Source: CATQHD01 sp965243165
GTDB taxonomy: Bacteria; Actinomycetota; Acidimicrobiia; Spongiisociales; Spongiisociaceae
DNA length: 64,000 nt
NCBI GenBank assembly: GCA_965243165.1
Contig: OZ251535.1
Location: forward strand, 620,001 to 684,000
Reading direction: 5' to 3'
In this document: positions 15,487-24,436 of the stretch, piece after piece
Position numbering within the stretch: position 1 is the first letter of the stretch
Layout: the number at the start of each line of letters is the position of its first letter
Translations under genes and position numbers: made by a program
Notes under the pieces: generated by a model
Seen by the model: only the letters and a program-made list of their open reading frames with translations
What the model was told of the DNA's origin: nothing
The model's database searches: none

Positions 15487-18015
15487 TCAGGCAGGGCGCT
15501 CGCCGTGCTCTTCCAAGTAGTCGATTTTGGTGTCGCCCCAGCAGGTTACTGTGCCATTAGTTCGTATTCCGCAAGTATGATCCCCTCCGGCTGCTATGGC
15601 GGTGAATTGCCCGGTCGGTGCGTTCGTTTGCCCGTACTCATTGTGCCCCCAGCAGGTTACTGTGCCGTTAGTTCGTATTCCGCAATTATGACTATATCCG
15701 GTGGTTATGGCGGTGAATTGCCCGGTCGGTGCGTTCGTTTGCCCGTACTCATTGTGCCCCCAGCAGGTAACGGCACCGTTCGTTTGTATTCCACAAGAAT
15801 GACCCTCATTCCACCCTCCGGTGGTTATGGCGGTGAATTGCCCGGTCGGTGCGTCTATCTCCCCGTTCCAGTTGTTGCCCCAGCAGGTTACTGTGCCGTT
15901 GGTTTGTATTCCACAAGTATGATTCGCTCCGGTGGTTACGGCGGTGAATTGCCCGGTTGGTGCGTTCGTTTGCCCGTACTTATTGTACCCCCAGCAGGTT
16001 ACTGTGCCGTTGATGCGTATTCCGCAATAATGACTATATTTGGTGGTTATAGTGTTGAATTGTCCGATTGGTGCGTTAAGTTGGCCCCACACATTGTAAT
16101 CACCCCACTCATTATTACTCCAGCATATAACTGTGCCATAAGAGCGTATTCCGCACGCCTGGCCAGTACCGATAGTAATGGTCTTGAATTGTCCGGTCGG
16201 TATCTTTCTCTCGGTGTTACGGCTGTAACCCCAGCAGATTACGGTGCTGTTGGTGCGTATTCCGCAGGAATGATTCCCGTCGATGACGGTGGTGATAGCC
16301 GTCAATTTTTCGGTCGGTGGTAGTGTTGTCTGGCTATTCCTAGCACCGAGCCAGCAGGTAACTGTGCTGTCAGTGCGTATTCCGCACGAATTAGTGATGG
16401 TAGTGAATATACCGATTGATGTTGGTGTTGTCTGACCAAACCAGTTACTACCCCAGCAAATTGCGGTGTTATCGGCGCGTATTCCGCATGAATGTTCTTC
16501 TCCGGTGGAGATGGTTATAAATTGCCCGGTTGGTGTGTAACTTTGGATACCCCAGCAGGTGACGGTGTTGTCGGTTCTCATTCCGCATGAAAGAGAGCTT
16601 CCGGCGGTGATAGCTGTGAATTGTCCGTTTGGTGGGGTTGTCTGGCCATACCAGTTGCTACCCCAGCAAGTTAGGGTGTTGTCGGTGCGTATTCCACAAG
16701 TATGATCTGCTCCGGCTGCTATAGCTGTGAATTGCCCGCTGGGTGGTTTGGTTGATTGTCCGTTCAAGTTTGAGACCCAACATGCGACTGTTGCGTCAAC
16801 CCGTATTCCACAAGTATGATTATCACCGGCGGTTATGGTTGTGAATTGTCCGCTTGGTGGTGGTGTTGCCTGAGCATACCTATTGCTGTCCCAGCAGGTT
16901 ACTGTATTATCGGTGCGTATTCCGCATGAGTGATTATCACCAGTGGTGATGGTTATAAATTGCCCGGTAGGTGCCTCTATTTGCTCGGAACTCTCGTTGG
17001 TACCCCAGCAGGTTACTGTGTTGTTGGTTAGCATTCCGCATGAATGATTAATTCCGGTGGTAATGGCCGTGAATTGCCCAGTTGGTGCGTCTGCTTGACC
17101 GGACTGGTTATCGCCCCAGCAGGTTACGGTTTCGTTGGTGCGTATTCCACAAGTATGATTTCCTCTGGTGGTGATGGCCGTGAATTGTCCGGTTGGTGCA
17201 TCTGCTTGCCCGGTACTGTTGGCACCCCAGCAGGTGACCGTTGCGTTGAATCGTATTCCACATGAATGCGAACCTCCGGCGGCAACGGCCGTGAACCGGA
17301 GTTCCCGCGATATAGCAGGGTCCGGTGCCGGGGCTTCAGGCCGGGCCGCCAAGTCGAGCGCCCGGGCGAGGAAGGTCGCCATCTGTCCTCTGGTTACGGG
17401 TTGGTCAGGGCAGTACCGGCCCTCGCCGCAGCCAGCGGTGATGCGGGCGGCCGCCAACGCGTTGACGGCCGCGGCGTGGCGGTGGCCGTTCGTGTCGGTG
17501 AACCCGGCCGGCGGTCTGTCCTCGAGGTCGAAGGCGCGGGTCAGGAAGGTCGCCATCTGTCCTCTGGTGACGGGTTGGTCGGGGCAGTACCGCACCGGGG
17601 CGGCGCTGCATCCCTGGGTGATTTCCAGCTCGGCCAGGCGCTCTGCGTAGGGCGTCCACCAGATGGCTGGGTCCAGATCGGTGAACCGTGTGTCCGCCGC
17701 CGAGGGGAACTCACCGACTGCCCGGACGAGCCATACGCCCATCACCCGGCGCAGGAACGGCTCGTCGGGGCAGAACCGCCCCTCGCCGCATTCGGTGTCA
17801 TCCAGGATCCCTTTGCCGGCCAGGGCTTCGATGGCGGGTTCATGTACCCCTGCTGTGTCGGTGTACCCGTTCTGCGCGCCCGCGCCGGCCGCCGGCGACA
17901 AGGCCCCGGCAACTGCCGCCGCCGCTGTCCATAGGGCTGCGCCGCCCCGGACCCGGCCGGCCCGCCGCCGGCGGATCCGGCTCGATGCGCCCGCACCCGG
18001 CTCATGTTTTCTCAT
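15487..18015 (-). CDS. Secreted RCC1-repeat protein with SLH-like domains
   Basis: The protein has 842 residues. A basic, Ala-rich signal peptide ending near AGAGAQ is followed by three SLH-like modules (about residues 48-230), each with paired Cys and a 'CGEGRYCPDQPVTRGQMATFL' pattern. Sixteen RCC1-like repeats of ~37 residues then follow, with consensus HTCGIRTNGTVTCWG...GQTNAPTGQFTAITTG. Each repeat holds two Cys, which suits disulfide-stabilised propeller blades outside the cell. The SLH modules probably fix it to the cell surface. The repeat DNA is clearly less GC-rich than the SLH part, and units near the C-terminus are the most alike. ATG 18015 is the only start that puts the signal peptide first. 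Confidence 0.9.
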   Translation of the reverse strand: MRKHEPGAGASSRIRRRRAGRVRGGAALWTAAAAVAGALSPAAGAGAQNGYTDTAGVHEPAIEALAGKGILDDTECGEGRFCPDEPFLRRVMGVWLVRAVGEFPSAADTRFTDLDPAIWWTPYAERLAELEITQGCSAAPVRYCPDQPVTRGQMATFLTRAFDLEDRPPAGFTDTNGHRHAAAVNALAAARITAGCGEGRYCPDQPVTRGQMATFLARALDLAARPEAPAPDPAISRELRFTAVAAGGSHSCGIRFNATVTCWGANSTGQADAPTGQFTAITTRGNHTCGIRTNETVTCWGDNQSGQADAPTGQFTAITTGINHSCGMLTNNTVTCWGTNESSEQIEAPTGQFITITTGDNHSCGIRTDNTVTCWDSNRYAQATPPPSGQFTTITAGDNHTCGIRVDATVACWVSNLNGQSTKPPSGQFTAIAAGADHTCGIRTDNTLTCWGSNWYGQTTPPNGQFTAITAGSSLSCGMRTDNTVTCWGIQSYTPTGQFITISTGEEHSCGIRADNTAICWGSNWFGQTTPTSIGIFTTITNSCGIRTDSTVTCWLGARNSQTTLPPTEKLTAITTVIDGNHSCGIRTNSTVICWGYSRNTERKIPTGQFKTITIGTGQACGIRSYGTVICWSNNEWGDYNVWGQLNAPIGQFNTITTKYSHYCGIRINGTVTCWGYNKYGQTNAPTGQFTAVTTGANHTCGIQTNGTVTCWGNNWNGEIDAPTGQFTAITTGGWNEGHSCGIQTNGAVTCWGHNEYGQTNAPTGQFTAITTGYSHNCGIRTNGTVTCWGHNEYGQTNAPTGQFTAIAAGGDHTCGIRTNGTVTCWGDTKIDYLEEHGERPA

Positions 18016-18172
18016 AGCCACAGCCGCAAAAGTACCCCTGCCAGAGAGCGGTTTCCAAGTTTGGGCCTCCGTCCACCGCCGGGGGGCGGCCCCGCGTCCG
18101 GCGGCGTGTATGCGGGCTGCCTGCCCCGGCCGGGCGGATCGGCCCCGCCCGAAGGCGGATATCATCGCGCCC

Positions 18173-19321
18173 GTGGATCTTCTAGAACACCAAGGCAAGC
18201 AGTTCTTCGCCCGCTACGGGATACCGGTCCCGCCGGGCGAGGCGGCCTCCGATCCCCACGAGGCGGCGGCCGCCGCCGGTCGGATCGGCTTCCCCGTGGT
18301 GATAAAGGCGCAGGTGCACATCGGCGGGCGGGGCAAGGCCGGGGGGATAAGGCCGGCGGGGAATCCGGAGGAGGCGGCGGCCGCGGCGGGCGCCGTCCTG
18401 GGCATGGACATCCGCGGCCACACGGTGGGGCAGGTGCTGGTCGAGGCCGCTTCGGAGATCGCCGCCGAGTACTACGCCGGTTTCACGCTGGACCGCTCCA
18501 CCCGCAAGTACCTGGGCATGCTCTCCGCCCGGGGGGGAGTGGACATCGAGGAGGTGGCCGCGTCCGACCCCGGCGCCGTCGCCAGGCTTCTGATCGACCC
18601 CGTCGACGGGCTGGACGAGGCCGCCGCCCGCTCATGGGTGGAGGCCGCCCGGTTGGAGCCCGCCGCCGTCGGGGGCGCGGTCGAGATACTTCTCCGGCTG
18701 TACGAGGCCTTCACGGAAGGGGACGCCGACCTGGTGGAGGTCAACCCTCTGATCCTCACCGCCGGCGGCCGGGTGATTGCCCTCGACGCCAAGGTCAGCA
18801 TGGACTCGAGCGCCCGGTTCCGCCACCCTGAATACCGGGAGTACGACGCCGCGCAGCCGAGGGACGAGCGGGAGGCCGCCGCCCACGCCCGGGGGCTGCA
18901 GTACGTGGGCCTCGACGGGGCGGTCGGGGTGATCGCCAACGGCGCCGGCCTGGCGATGAGCACGGTGGACATCGTGTCCCAGGCCGGAGGGTCGGCGGCC
19001 AACTTCTTGGACATCGGGGGCGGCGCCGACGTGGAGACCATGGCCGCCGCGCTGGAGGTGATCAACGACGATCCGGCGGTGAAGGCCGTCTTCATCAACA
19101 TCTTCGGCGGGATCGTCCAGGGCGATGTGGTGGCCCAGGGCATCCTCGACGCGATGGAGCGGGTCGAGATGCGGCCGCCCATCGTCCTGCGCCTCGACGG
19201 CGCCAGGGCGGCGCAGGGCCGGGCCATGCTCGAACCCGTCCTCTCGGAATCCTTCACGCTGGCCGACACGATGCCGGCGGGCGCCCTCAGGGCGGTGGAG
19301 CTGGCCGGGGGCGCGGAGTGA
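18173..19321 (+). CDS. sucC: Succinyl-CoA ligase, beta subunit
   Basis: The 382-residue ATP-grasp subunit forms succinate from succinyl-CoA with nucleotide triphosphate synthesis in the TCA cycle. It begins VDLLEHQGKQFFARYGIPVP from GTG 18173. It contains VVIKAQVHIGGRGKAGGI (nucleotide binding), LVEVNPLILT and FINIFGGIVQGD. The stop overlaps the GTG start of sucD in GTGA. No other start gives the family N-terminus. There is no strong ribosome site, only a GAAGGCGG about 15 bases upstream. Confidence 0.95.
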   Translation: MDLLEHQGKQFFARYGIPVPPGEAASDPHEAAAAAGRIGFPVVIKAQVHIGGRGKAGGIRPAGNPEEAAAAAGAVLGMDIRGHTVGQVLVEAASEIAAEYYAGFTLDRSTRKYLGMLSARGGVDIEEVAASDPGAVARLLIDPVDGLDEAAARSWVEAARLEPAAVGGAVEILLRLYEAFTEGDADLVEVNPLILTAGGRVIALDAKVSMDSSARFRHPEYREYDAAQPRDEREAAAHARGLQYVGLDGAVGVIANGAGLAMSTVDIVSQAGGSAANFLDIGGGADVETMAAALEVINDDPAVKAVFINIFGGIVQGDVVAQGILDAMERVEMRPPIVLRLDGARAAQGRAMLEPVLSESFTLADTMPAGALRAVELAGGAE

Positions 19322-20202
19322 GCATCTGGGTCGACCGCCGCAGCCGGGTCGTCTACCAGGGTCTGACCGGACGGCAGGGCCGCTTCCACGGGCTGCGCAA
19401 CCGGAACTACGGCACCAACGTGGCGGCGGGCGTCAACCCCTCCAAGGCCGGGGCGGATGTGGAGGGAATACCCGTCTTCGGCGATGTGTCCGCCGCGGTG
19501 GAGGCGACCGGCGCCGACGTGTCGTGCGTGTTCGTCCCGGCGCCCTTCGTCAAAGAAGCGGTGCTCGATGCGGCCGAAGGGGGCGTGGGGCTGGTGGTGG
19601 TCATCACCGAAGGCGTCCCCGCCAAGGACCAGGCCTGGCTGTTCCACAAGCTGCGGCGCGACCATCCGCAGGTCCGGGTCATCGGGCCCAACTGTCCGGG
19701 GATCATCAGCCCCGGCGAAGCCAATATAGGAATCATCGCCGACGACATCTCCCTGCCGGGCGGCCCGGTGGGCATCGTGAGCCGGTCGGGGACCCTCACC
19801 TATCAGGCCCTCTACGAGCTCAAGCAGAACGGCGTCGGGGTGACCACCTGCGTCGGGATAGGCGGCGATCCGGCGCCGGGCACCTCGTTCGCCGACGCCC
19901 TGGCCGCCTTCGAGGACGATCCAGACACGGAGGCCGTAATGCTCATCGGCGAGATCGGCGGCTCGGCGGAGGAGGAGGCCGCCGACTTCATCGCCCGGCG
20001 CATGAGCAAGCCCGTGGTGGGGTACGTGGCGGGCCTGACCGCCCCCCCCGGCAAGAAGATGGGCCACGCCGGGGCCATAGTCTCGGGCGGACGCGGCACC
20101 GCCGCCGCCAAGATCGAAGCCCTGAAAGCCGCCGGGGTGCAGGTCGGGGAGAACCCCACCGAAGCCGGCGAGCTGATGGTCGAGGCCGTGAAGCGCCTCT
20201 GA
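19318..20202 (+). CDS. sucD: Succinyl-CoA ligase, alpha subunit
   Basis: This 294-residue partner of SucC binds CoA through its N-terminal Rossmann domain (VVYQGLTGRQGRFH). It carries the phosphorylated His in KKMGHAGAIVSGG near residue 246, and IGPNCPGIISPGE is conserved. It is translationally coupled to sucC by a 4-bp overlap. purH begins 7 bp after its stop, so sucC-sucD-purH looks like one operon. Confidence 0.95.
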   Translation: MSIWVDRRSRVVYQGLTGRQGRFHGLRNRNYGTNVAAGVNPSKAGADVEGIPVFGDVSAAVEATGADVSCVFVPAPFVKEAVLDAAEGGVGLVVVITEGVPAKDQAWLFHKLRRDHPQVRVIGPNCPGIISPGEANIGIIADDISLPGGPVGIVSRSGTLTYQALYELKQNGVGVTTCVGIGGDPAPGTSFADALAAFEDDPDTEAVMLIGEIGGSAEEEAADFIARRMSKPVVGYVAGLTAPPGKKMGHAGAIVSGGRGTAAAKIEALKAAGVQVGENPTEAGELMVEAVKRL

Positions 20203-20209
20203 CGTCCAT

Positions 20210-21784
20210 ATGAGCGGACAGGCCGGGGAGGTGCGTCGAGGAGGCCGGGCGGTCCGCAGGGTGCTCCTGTCGGTGTACGACAAGACCGGGGCGGCGGAGC
20301 TGGCCGCCGGGCTGGCCGGCCTGGGTTGGGAACTGCTGAGCAGCGGCGGCACCGCCCGGACGCTGGCGGCGGCGGGGCTGGAGGTCACCGACACGGCCGA
20401 ATACACGGGCGCCCCGCCCATGCTGGGGCATCGGGTGGTGACCCTCCATCCGAAGATCCACGGCGGCATTCTGGCCGACCGGTCCGACCCGGAGCATCGG
20501 GCCGAGATGGAGCGGTACGGCATCGACCCGATCGACCTGGTGGTGGTGAACTTCTATCCGTTCGGCGCCGCGCCCGGCGTGGAGACCATCGACGTCGGCG
20601 GCCCCGCCCTGGTCAGGGCGGCGGCCAAGAACCACGCCCATGTGGGGGTGGTGGTCGACCCCGCCGACTACGGGCCGGTGCTCGGCGAACTGCGCGCCGG
20701 GGGGCGGCTGTCGGACGGGACCCGCCGCCGGCTGGCCCGCACCGCCTTCGCCCGCACCGCCGCCTTCGACGCGGAGGTAACGGGCTGGCTCGACGCCGCC
20801 GGGGGGGAAGGGCCGGCCCTGTTTCCCCCCACCATCCACCTCACGCTCGAGCGGGCCGAGATGCTGCGTTACGGCGAGAACCCCGGCCAGCCGGGGGCGC
20901 GTTACCGGCGGGCGGGGGCGGAGGGATCGGCCGGCGGAGGGGGGGATTGGTGGGGCGCCGCCGTCCAGCTGGGGGGGATGCCCCTCAGCTACCTCAACCT
21001 GCTGGACGCCGGGGCGGCCTGGGCGCTGGTGCATGAGCTGGGGGGCCGCCCGGCGGCGGCGGTGATCAAACACGCCGGACCCTGCGGGGCGGCGGCGGCG
21101 GACGAGCTGTCAAACGCTGTCCGGCGGGCGGTGGAATGCGACCCCAGGGCCGCCTTCGGGGGGGTGGTCGCCCTGAACCGGACGGTGGACGACGCCGCGG
21201 CCGCCGTGATCGAGGGCGCCCCCCAGGCGGATGTGGTGATCGCCCCCGGATACGCCGACGGGGCGGCGGAGCGGATCGGGTCCCGGCGGGCGAACACCCG
21301 CATCCTGGCCGCCCCGCCGCCCGGTTTCCCGGCCCGCACCCTCCGCCAGATAGAAGGAGGCTGGCTGGCGCAGGCCGCCCCCGGCCCCGCGGCCGGGCGA
21401 AGCGCGTGGAGGACGGTCACCCGGCGCCGCCCGGACGGGCTGGAGGACGACGCCGAGTTCGCCTGGGCGGTGTGCGGGCGCGCCGCTTCCAATGCGGCGG
21501 TGATGGCGAAGGATGGGGCGGCCTGGGGGATCGGCTCGGGCCAGCAGGACCGGGTGGGGGCGGTGGAAGCGGCGGCCGCCAGAGCCCGGGGTCGGGCGGC
21601 GGGCGGCGTCTGCGCCTCCGACGGCTTCTTCCCGTTTCCCGACGGCGTCGAGGCGGCGGCCCGGGCCGGGGTGAGCCTGGTGATCCAGCCGGGCGGTTCG
21701 GTGAACGACGCAGCGGTGATAGAGGCCGCCGACCGCCTGGGCCTGGCGATGGTGTTCACCGCCGAGCGCCGCTTCCGCCACTGA
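20210..21784 (+). CDS. purH: Bifunctional AICAR formyltransferase/IMP cyclohydrolase
   Basis: This 524-residue enzyme catalyses the last two steps of IMP synthesis. The N-terminal cyclohydrolase (about residues 14-200) has LLSVYDKTG and LSSGGTARTLAAAG. The C-terminal transformylase has LRYGENPGQPGARY, DGFFPFPDGVEAAA and the C-terminal FTAERRFRH. The catalytic block reads VIKHAGPCG, where most relatives have KHxNPCG, so Asn is replaced by Gly. The His and Cys-Gly are kept. ATG 20210 adds a ~15-residue Arg-rich leader; a later start cannot be excluded. Confidence 0.95.
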   Translation: MSGQAGEVRRGGRAVRRVLLSVYDKTGAAELAAGLAGLGWELLSSGGTARTLAAAGLEVTDTAEYTGAPPMLGHRVVTLHPKIHGGILADRSDPEHRAEMERYGIDPIDLVVVNFYPFGAAPGVETIDVGGPALVRAAAKNHAHVGVVVDPADYGPVLGELRAGGRLSDGTRRRLARTAFARTAAFDAEVTGWLDAAGGEGPALFPPTIHLTLERAEMLRYGENPGQPGARYRRAGAEGSAGGGGDWWGAAVQLGGMPLSYLNLLDAGAAWALVHELGGRPAAAVIKHAGPCGAAAADELSNAVRRAVECDPRAAFGGVVALNRTVDDAAAAVIEGAPQADVVIAPGYADGAAERIGSRRANTRILAAPPPGFPARTLRQIEGGWLAQAAPGPAAGRSAWRTVTRRRPDGLEDDAEFAWAVCGRAASNAAVMAKDGAAWGIGSGQQDRVGAVEAAAARARGRAAGGVCASDGFFPFPDGVEAAARAGVSLVIQPGGSVNDAAVIEAADRLGLAMVFTAERRFRH

Positions 21785-21867
21785 ACAGGCATTTCGAAGC
21801 CAACCCCGCCCGCCTGTCCCCTCCCCCGAACCTCGCGAAAAGAATCCGCACGACCCTCTAGCCGATC

Positions 21868-21960
21868 GCCCGAAAATTTGGTATACCTATTGGGCTGAAG
21901 CACAAACACCGCCGCCGGGTTCTGGAGCGTGCGGCGGTCATCATCGGTGGATTTCCGGCC
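21868..21960 (+). repeat. Dispersed repeat family I, partial copy B
   Basis: It matches the core of the ~300-bp family from CGAAAATTTGGTATACC through the ACCGCCGC/GCGGCGGT stem, then diverges after GCGGCGGTCA. It lies just after purH and ~65 bp before the IS110 element. It is truncated or diverged; the rest of the family sequence is not found on the other side of the IS. Confidence 0.65.
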
Positions 21961-22023
21961 TTCCCGCAAAAGGCCGGAGCCGGGCCGCCGCGGGCCCGGC
22001 ACAGTTCCGCCGGCGTGGGGTGA

Positions 22024-23162
22024 GCTCCTATGTCAAGTTGGGGGTGTTTTGGAGGTGTTTGTAGACTCGGTTGGAGATGTGGCGTTTGAGGCAGCGGATG
22101 GCTTCTTGGCGGGTTTTCCCCTGTTCGAGGCGGCGTTTGTAGTATCGGCGGCCTTCGCCGCCGTGTCCGGCGATCTGGGTGATGGCTATGTAGTGGAGGG
22201 CTCGGTTGGGTTGGCGGTTGCCTTCTCGGTTGAGCCGATGGCGGATGGTTCTCCCGGATGAGGCCTGGACGGGGGCGGTTCCGTTGGCTGGGGCGAACCG
22301 GGCTTTGGTGGAGAACCGCTGGGGGTTTCCGACCTCGGCCAGGATCTCAGCGGCGAGGACGTCTCCGATGCCGTAGATGCTGGTGAGGGTGGTGCCGGTG
22401 GCTCGGACGGCTTGGCTGATTTGGGTATTCAGTCGGGTGATCTGGCGGTGGTGTTGTTTGATGCGCAGGATTCGGTCCTGGGCGATCTGGGTTTGGACGC
22501 CGCCGCTGCCGGCGAGGAGCCGTTTCATCCGTTCGAGGGCTTTGGGGGAAGCCAGCCCTGATGTTGTGAGTTTGTGCTGGTAGCCGGGCCGCAGCTGGGT
22601 GAGGTCGGCGTGGAGGCGGTTGATGCCGGCGGTTTTGGAAGCGACGAGTTCCCGCCGGTAGACCACCAGGGCTCGTAGGTTCTCGATTGGGCCTTGCGGC
22701 CGGGGCGGGGGAAGGTTGTCCTCGCGGAGAGCGACGCGGGCGATGACGAGCGCGTCGGTGTGGTCGGTTTTCTGGCGGGTGCGTTGCCGTTTGCGGCCTT
22801 GGGCGGTCATCTGGGGTGGGACTTCCACCACGCTGGTTCCCCTGTTCTGGAGAGCAACGGCCAGGCGCCGCCCGTAACTGCCTGCTCCTTCGATCCCGAC
22901 TCGGGTGGTCTGGTGTTCGGCGAGCCAGACGGCGGTCTGGGCGTGGCCTGCTTCGGTGTTGGGGAAGGTGCGGGCAGCGATCTGGCGGCCTGTTTGGTCG
23001 ATTACGCAGGCGGTTAGGGTGTCCTTGTGGGAGTCGACCCCGGCCGTGCGGGGTAGTGGGGCGGGCATGGGTATCCTTTCGTTGCTGGATTTTCTGGCAG
23101 ATCGGCTCGGTGGTGCGCATCCATGCGTAGAGACACACATGGTGGGTCCATCAGGCTCCTAT
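22024..23162 (-). mobile_element. IS110-family element (boundaries inferred)
   Basis: The element holds the recombinase at 22028-23068 plus 86-94 bp of upstream non-coding DNA. The octamer GCTCCTAT occurs at 22024-22031 and again at 23155-23162, flanking this unit. IS110 elements lack terminal inverted repeats and end at a short shared core, so these octamers are good candidates for the two junctions. The very short end after the stop and the longer end before the start fit the IS110 group. Confidence 0.55.
22028..23068 (-). CDS. IS110 family transposase/recombinase
   Basis: The 346-residue protein has a DEDD RuvC-like N-terminal domain: Asp in GVDSHKDT, Glu in VGIEGAGSYG and the QKTDHTDALVIARV block. 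The C-terminal transposase_20 domain (YGIGDVLAAEILAEVG) carries Ser in the segment APVQASSGRTIRHRLNREGN. These enzymes recombine the element with targets, guided in characterised members by a bridge RNA from the non-coding end. ATG 23068 (MPAPLPRTAGVDSHKD) follows GAAAGGAT; a longer frame to 23140 exists. It appears intact. Confidence 0.93.
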   Translation of the reverse strand: MPAPLPRTAGVDSHKDTLTACVIDQTGRQIAARTFPNTEAGHAQTAVWLAEHQTTRVGIEGAGSYGRRLAVALQNRGTSVVEVPPQMTAQGRKRQRTRQKTDHTDALVIARVALREDNLPPPRPQGPIENLRALVVYRRELVASKTAGINRLHADLTQLRPGYQHKLTTSGLASPKALERMKRLLAGSGGVQTQIAQDRILRIKQHHRQITRLNTQISQAVRATGTTLTSIYGIGDVLAAEILAEVGNPQRFSTKARFAPANGTAPVQASSGRTIRHRLNREGNRQPNRALHYIAITQIAGHGGEGRRYYKRRLEQGKTRQEAIRCLKRHISNRVYKHLQNTPNLT

Positions 23163-23221
23163 CAAGCGACAGCACCGAGCCAGGATCCCGGTGGGGAGGC
23201 AATCACCGCTAGGTCACAGAA

Positions 23222-23252
23222 GTTTTCCACAGCAGCTGCTGCTGTGGAAAAC
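23222..23252. repeat. Perfect 15-bp inverted repeat
   Basis: GTTTTCCACAGCAGC and GCTGCTGTGGAAAAC are separated by one T, forming a near-continuous hairpin or a symmetric protein-binding site. It lies 60 bp outside the proposed IS110 junction. No gene lies between 23163 and 23727, so its partner is unknown. Confidence 0.7.
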
Positions 23253-23330
23253 TCTGGACAGGAGGCGTTGGGCCATCCCCACCAGGGATCTACCGGCTAC
23301 ACAGTAAACACGCATGGAGGCGGGGGAGGG

Positions 23331-23422
23331 CCCGGCGTGCGGCGGCGGGTGGGCCGGGGTTTTCGCGCTTTTCGGGCGGGCAAGAGGACGAATAGCCTGG
23401 TCGAGGGAGCGGTTCATCTGGT
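23331..23422. repeat. Direct repeat flanking the small-protein block, left copy
   Basis: The text around GGTTTTCGCGCTTTTCGG and GCAAGAGGACGAATAGCCTG recurs at about 24181-24270, with the same GGTCGAGGGAGCGGTTC continuation. The two copies bracket the duplicated 56-codon genes. The block may have moved or been duplicated as a unit. Confidence 0.6.
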
Positions 23423-23727
23423 GGGGTGGAAGGATTTTCGCGTTCTTGAGAGAAGGTCAGGCTGGCTGAAGGGGAGTCCTGCCGCAATGGTCGGCCACGG
23501 TGGTCGCATCCATTCCTCCAGCTCGATCCCATCGATGCCCCGAGTGGCTGCCTGCTGCAGTTCGGGCGGGGGGGGGGATGTACGCCGGGGGGAACCCAGC
23601 GATGCCCCGCCGGCCTGCTCGACTGCGGCGCGCCTGGTGGAGAACAACGGTGTGGCCTCATCGGCGCGCCCGGCGGACAGTTTCTCCGTTACGGTAGGGT
23701 ATTCCTAGCGACTCGGAAGGAGGTGCC

Positions 23728-23898
23728 ATGCCCGAGGACAACCCGACCCGATGGTTGACCGATCTCATCGCGGTCCGTTCCCCCCATAAACCCGACCCTA
23801 AGCCGATCCCAAGCCCAGGCACCGTTGAAACCCGCGCCTTGGAGACGATTGACAACGACCGCATGATGTGGTTCTTGGGCGTGCTTCCTCCGGCGTAG
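23728..23898 (+). CDS. Small protein, tandem copy 1 (56 residues)
   Basis: MPEDNPTRWLTDLIAVRSPH, then a Pro/Lys-rich middle and an end ETIDNDRMMWFLGVLPPA. A strong GGAAGGAGG lies about six bases before the ATG. A ~270-bp stretch including the upstream region is repeated at 23998. Between the copies, base changes fall mostly at third codon positions (for example GAC/GAT, CCC/CCT, GCC/GCT) while most residues are kept, which is the mark of a real coding sequence. There is no signal peptide or known domain. The function is unknown. Confidence 0.65.
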   Translation: MPEDNPTRWLTDLIAVRSPHKPDPKPIPSPGTVETRALETIDNDRMMWFLGVLPPA

Positions 23899-23997
23899 TG
23901 GAGAGCGGAGAACAACGGTGTGGCCTCATCGGCGCGTCCGGTGGACGATGCCGCTCCGTTACGGTAAGATTTCCCTTGCGACTTGGAAGGGGGTGCC

Positions 23998-24168
23998 ATG
24001 CCTGAGGACAACCCGCCCCGGTGGTTGACCGATCTCATCGCGGTCCGTTCCCCCCATGAACCTGATCCTAAGCCGATTCCAAGCCCAGGCACCGTTGTAA
24101 CCTTCGCTCTGGAGACGATTGACAACGATCGCATGATGTGGTTCTTGGGCGTGCTTCTTCCGGCGTGA
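23998..24168 (+). CDS. Small protein, tandem copy 2 (56 residues)
   Basis: This paralogue of 23728-23898 has the same length and ends, differing at about six positions (T/P, K/E, E/V, R/F, P/L). GGAAGGGGG precedes the ATG. Both copies share the preceding block AACAACGGTGTGGCCTCATC, so promoter and gene were duplicated together. The function is unknown. Confidence 0.65.
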   Translation: MPEDNPPRWLTDLIAVRSPHEPDPKPIPSPGTVVTFALETIDNDRMMWFLGVLLPA

Positions 24169-24180
24169 GGAGGAGGGTCC

Positions 24181-24272
24181 GGCGGGCGGCGTCGGGTGCG
24201 CTGGGTTTTCGCGTTTTACGGTCGGGGCAAGAGGACGAATAGCCTGGTCGAGGAGCGGTTCGTCTCGGTGGC
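24181..24272. repeat. Direct repeat flanking the small-protein block, right copy
   Basis: Counterpart of 23331-23422; the best match is GCAAGAGGACGAATAGCCTG followed by GTCGAGGAGCGGTTC. The remaining 160 bp up to the next gene end show no other feature. Confidence 0.6.
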
Positions 24273-24436
24273 GGCCGGTCTTCTCGTCCCCAAGATTCCA
24301 CCGCCCAAGACTCCCTTGGGGTGGACGGTGCCGCGATCGGGGAGGTCATGTCATACAACCTCGGGACGGCGGCAACCAGGCCGGTGAGGCAACGCCGGCG
24401 TTTCTCGAAGATAGGGATTGATATTTTGGCTAGCGT

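Noticed and set aside
15500..17280. Regularly spaced ~110-bp DNA repeats resembling a tandem or CRISPR-like array
   Set aside because: They are the codons of the RCC1-like blades in one continuous minus-strand gene. The spacing equals ~37 codons and there are no unique spacers.
23500..23697. Arg/Pro-rich plus-strand frame around the 10-G run at 23568
   Set aside because: The run is followed by an ATG, but the product is low-complexity and lies in the duplicated upstream region of the small gene. I do not count it as a third switch.
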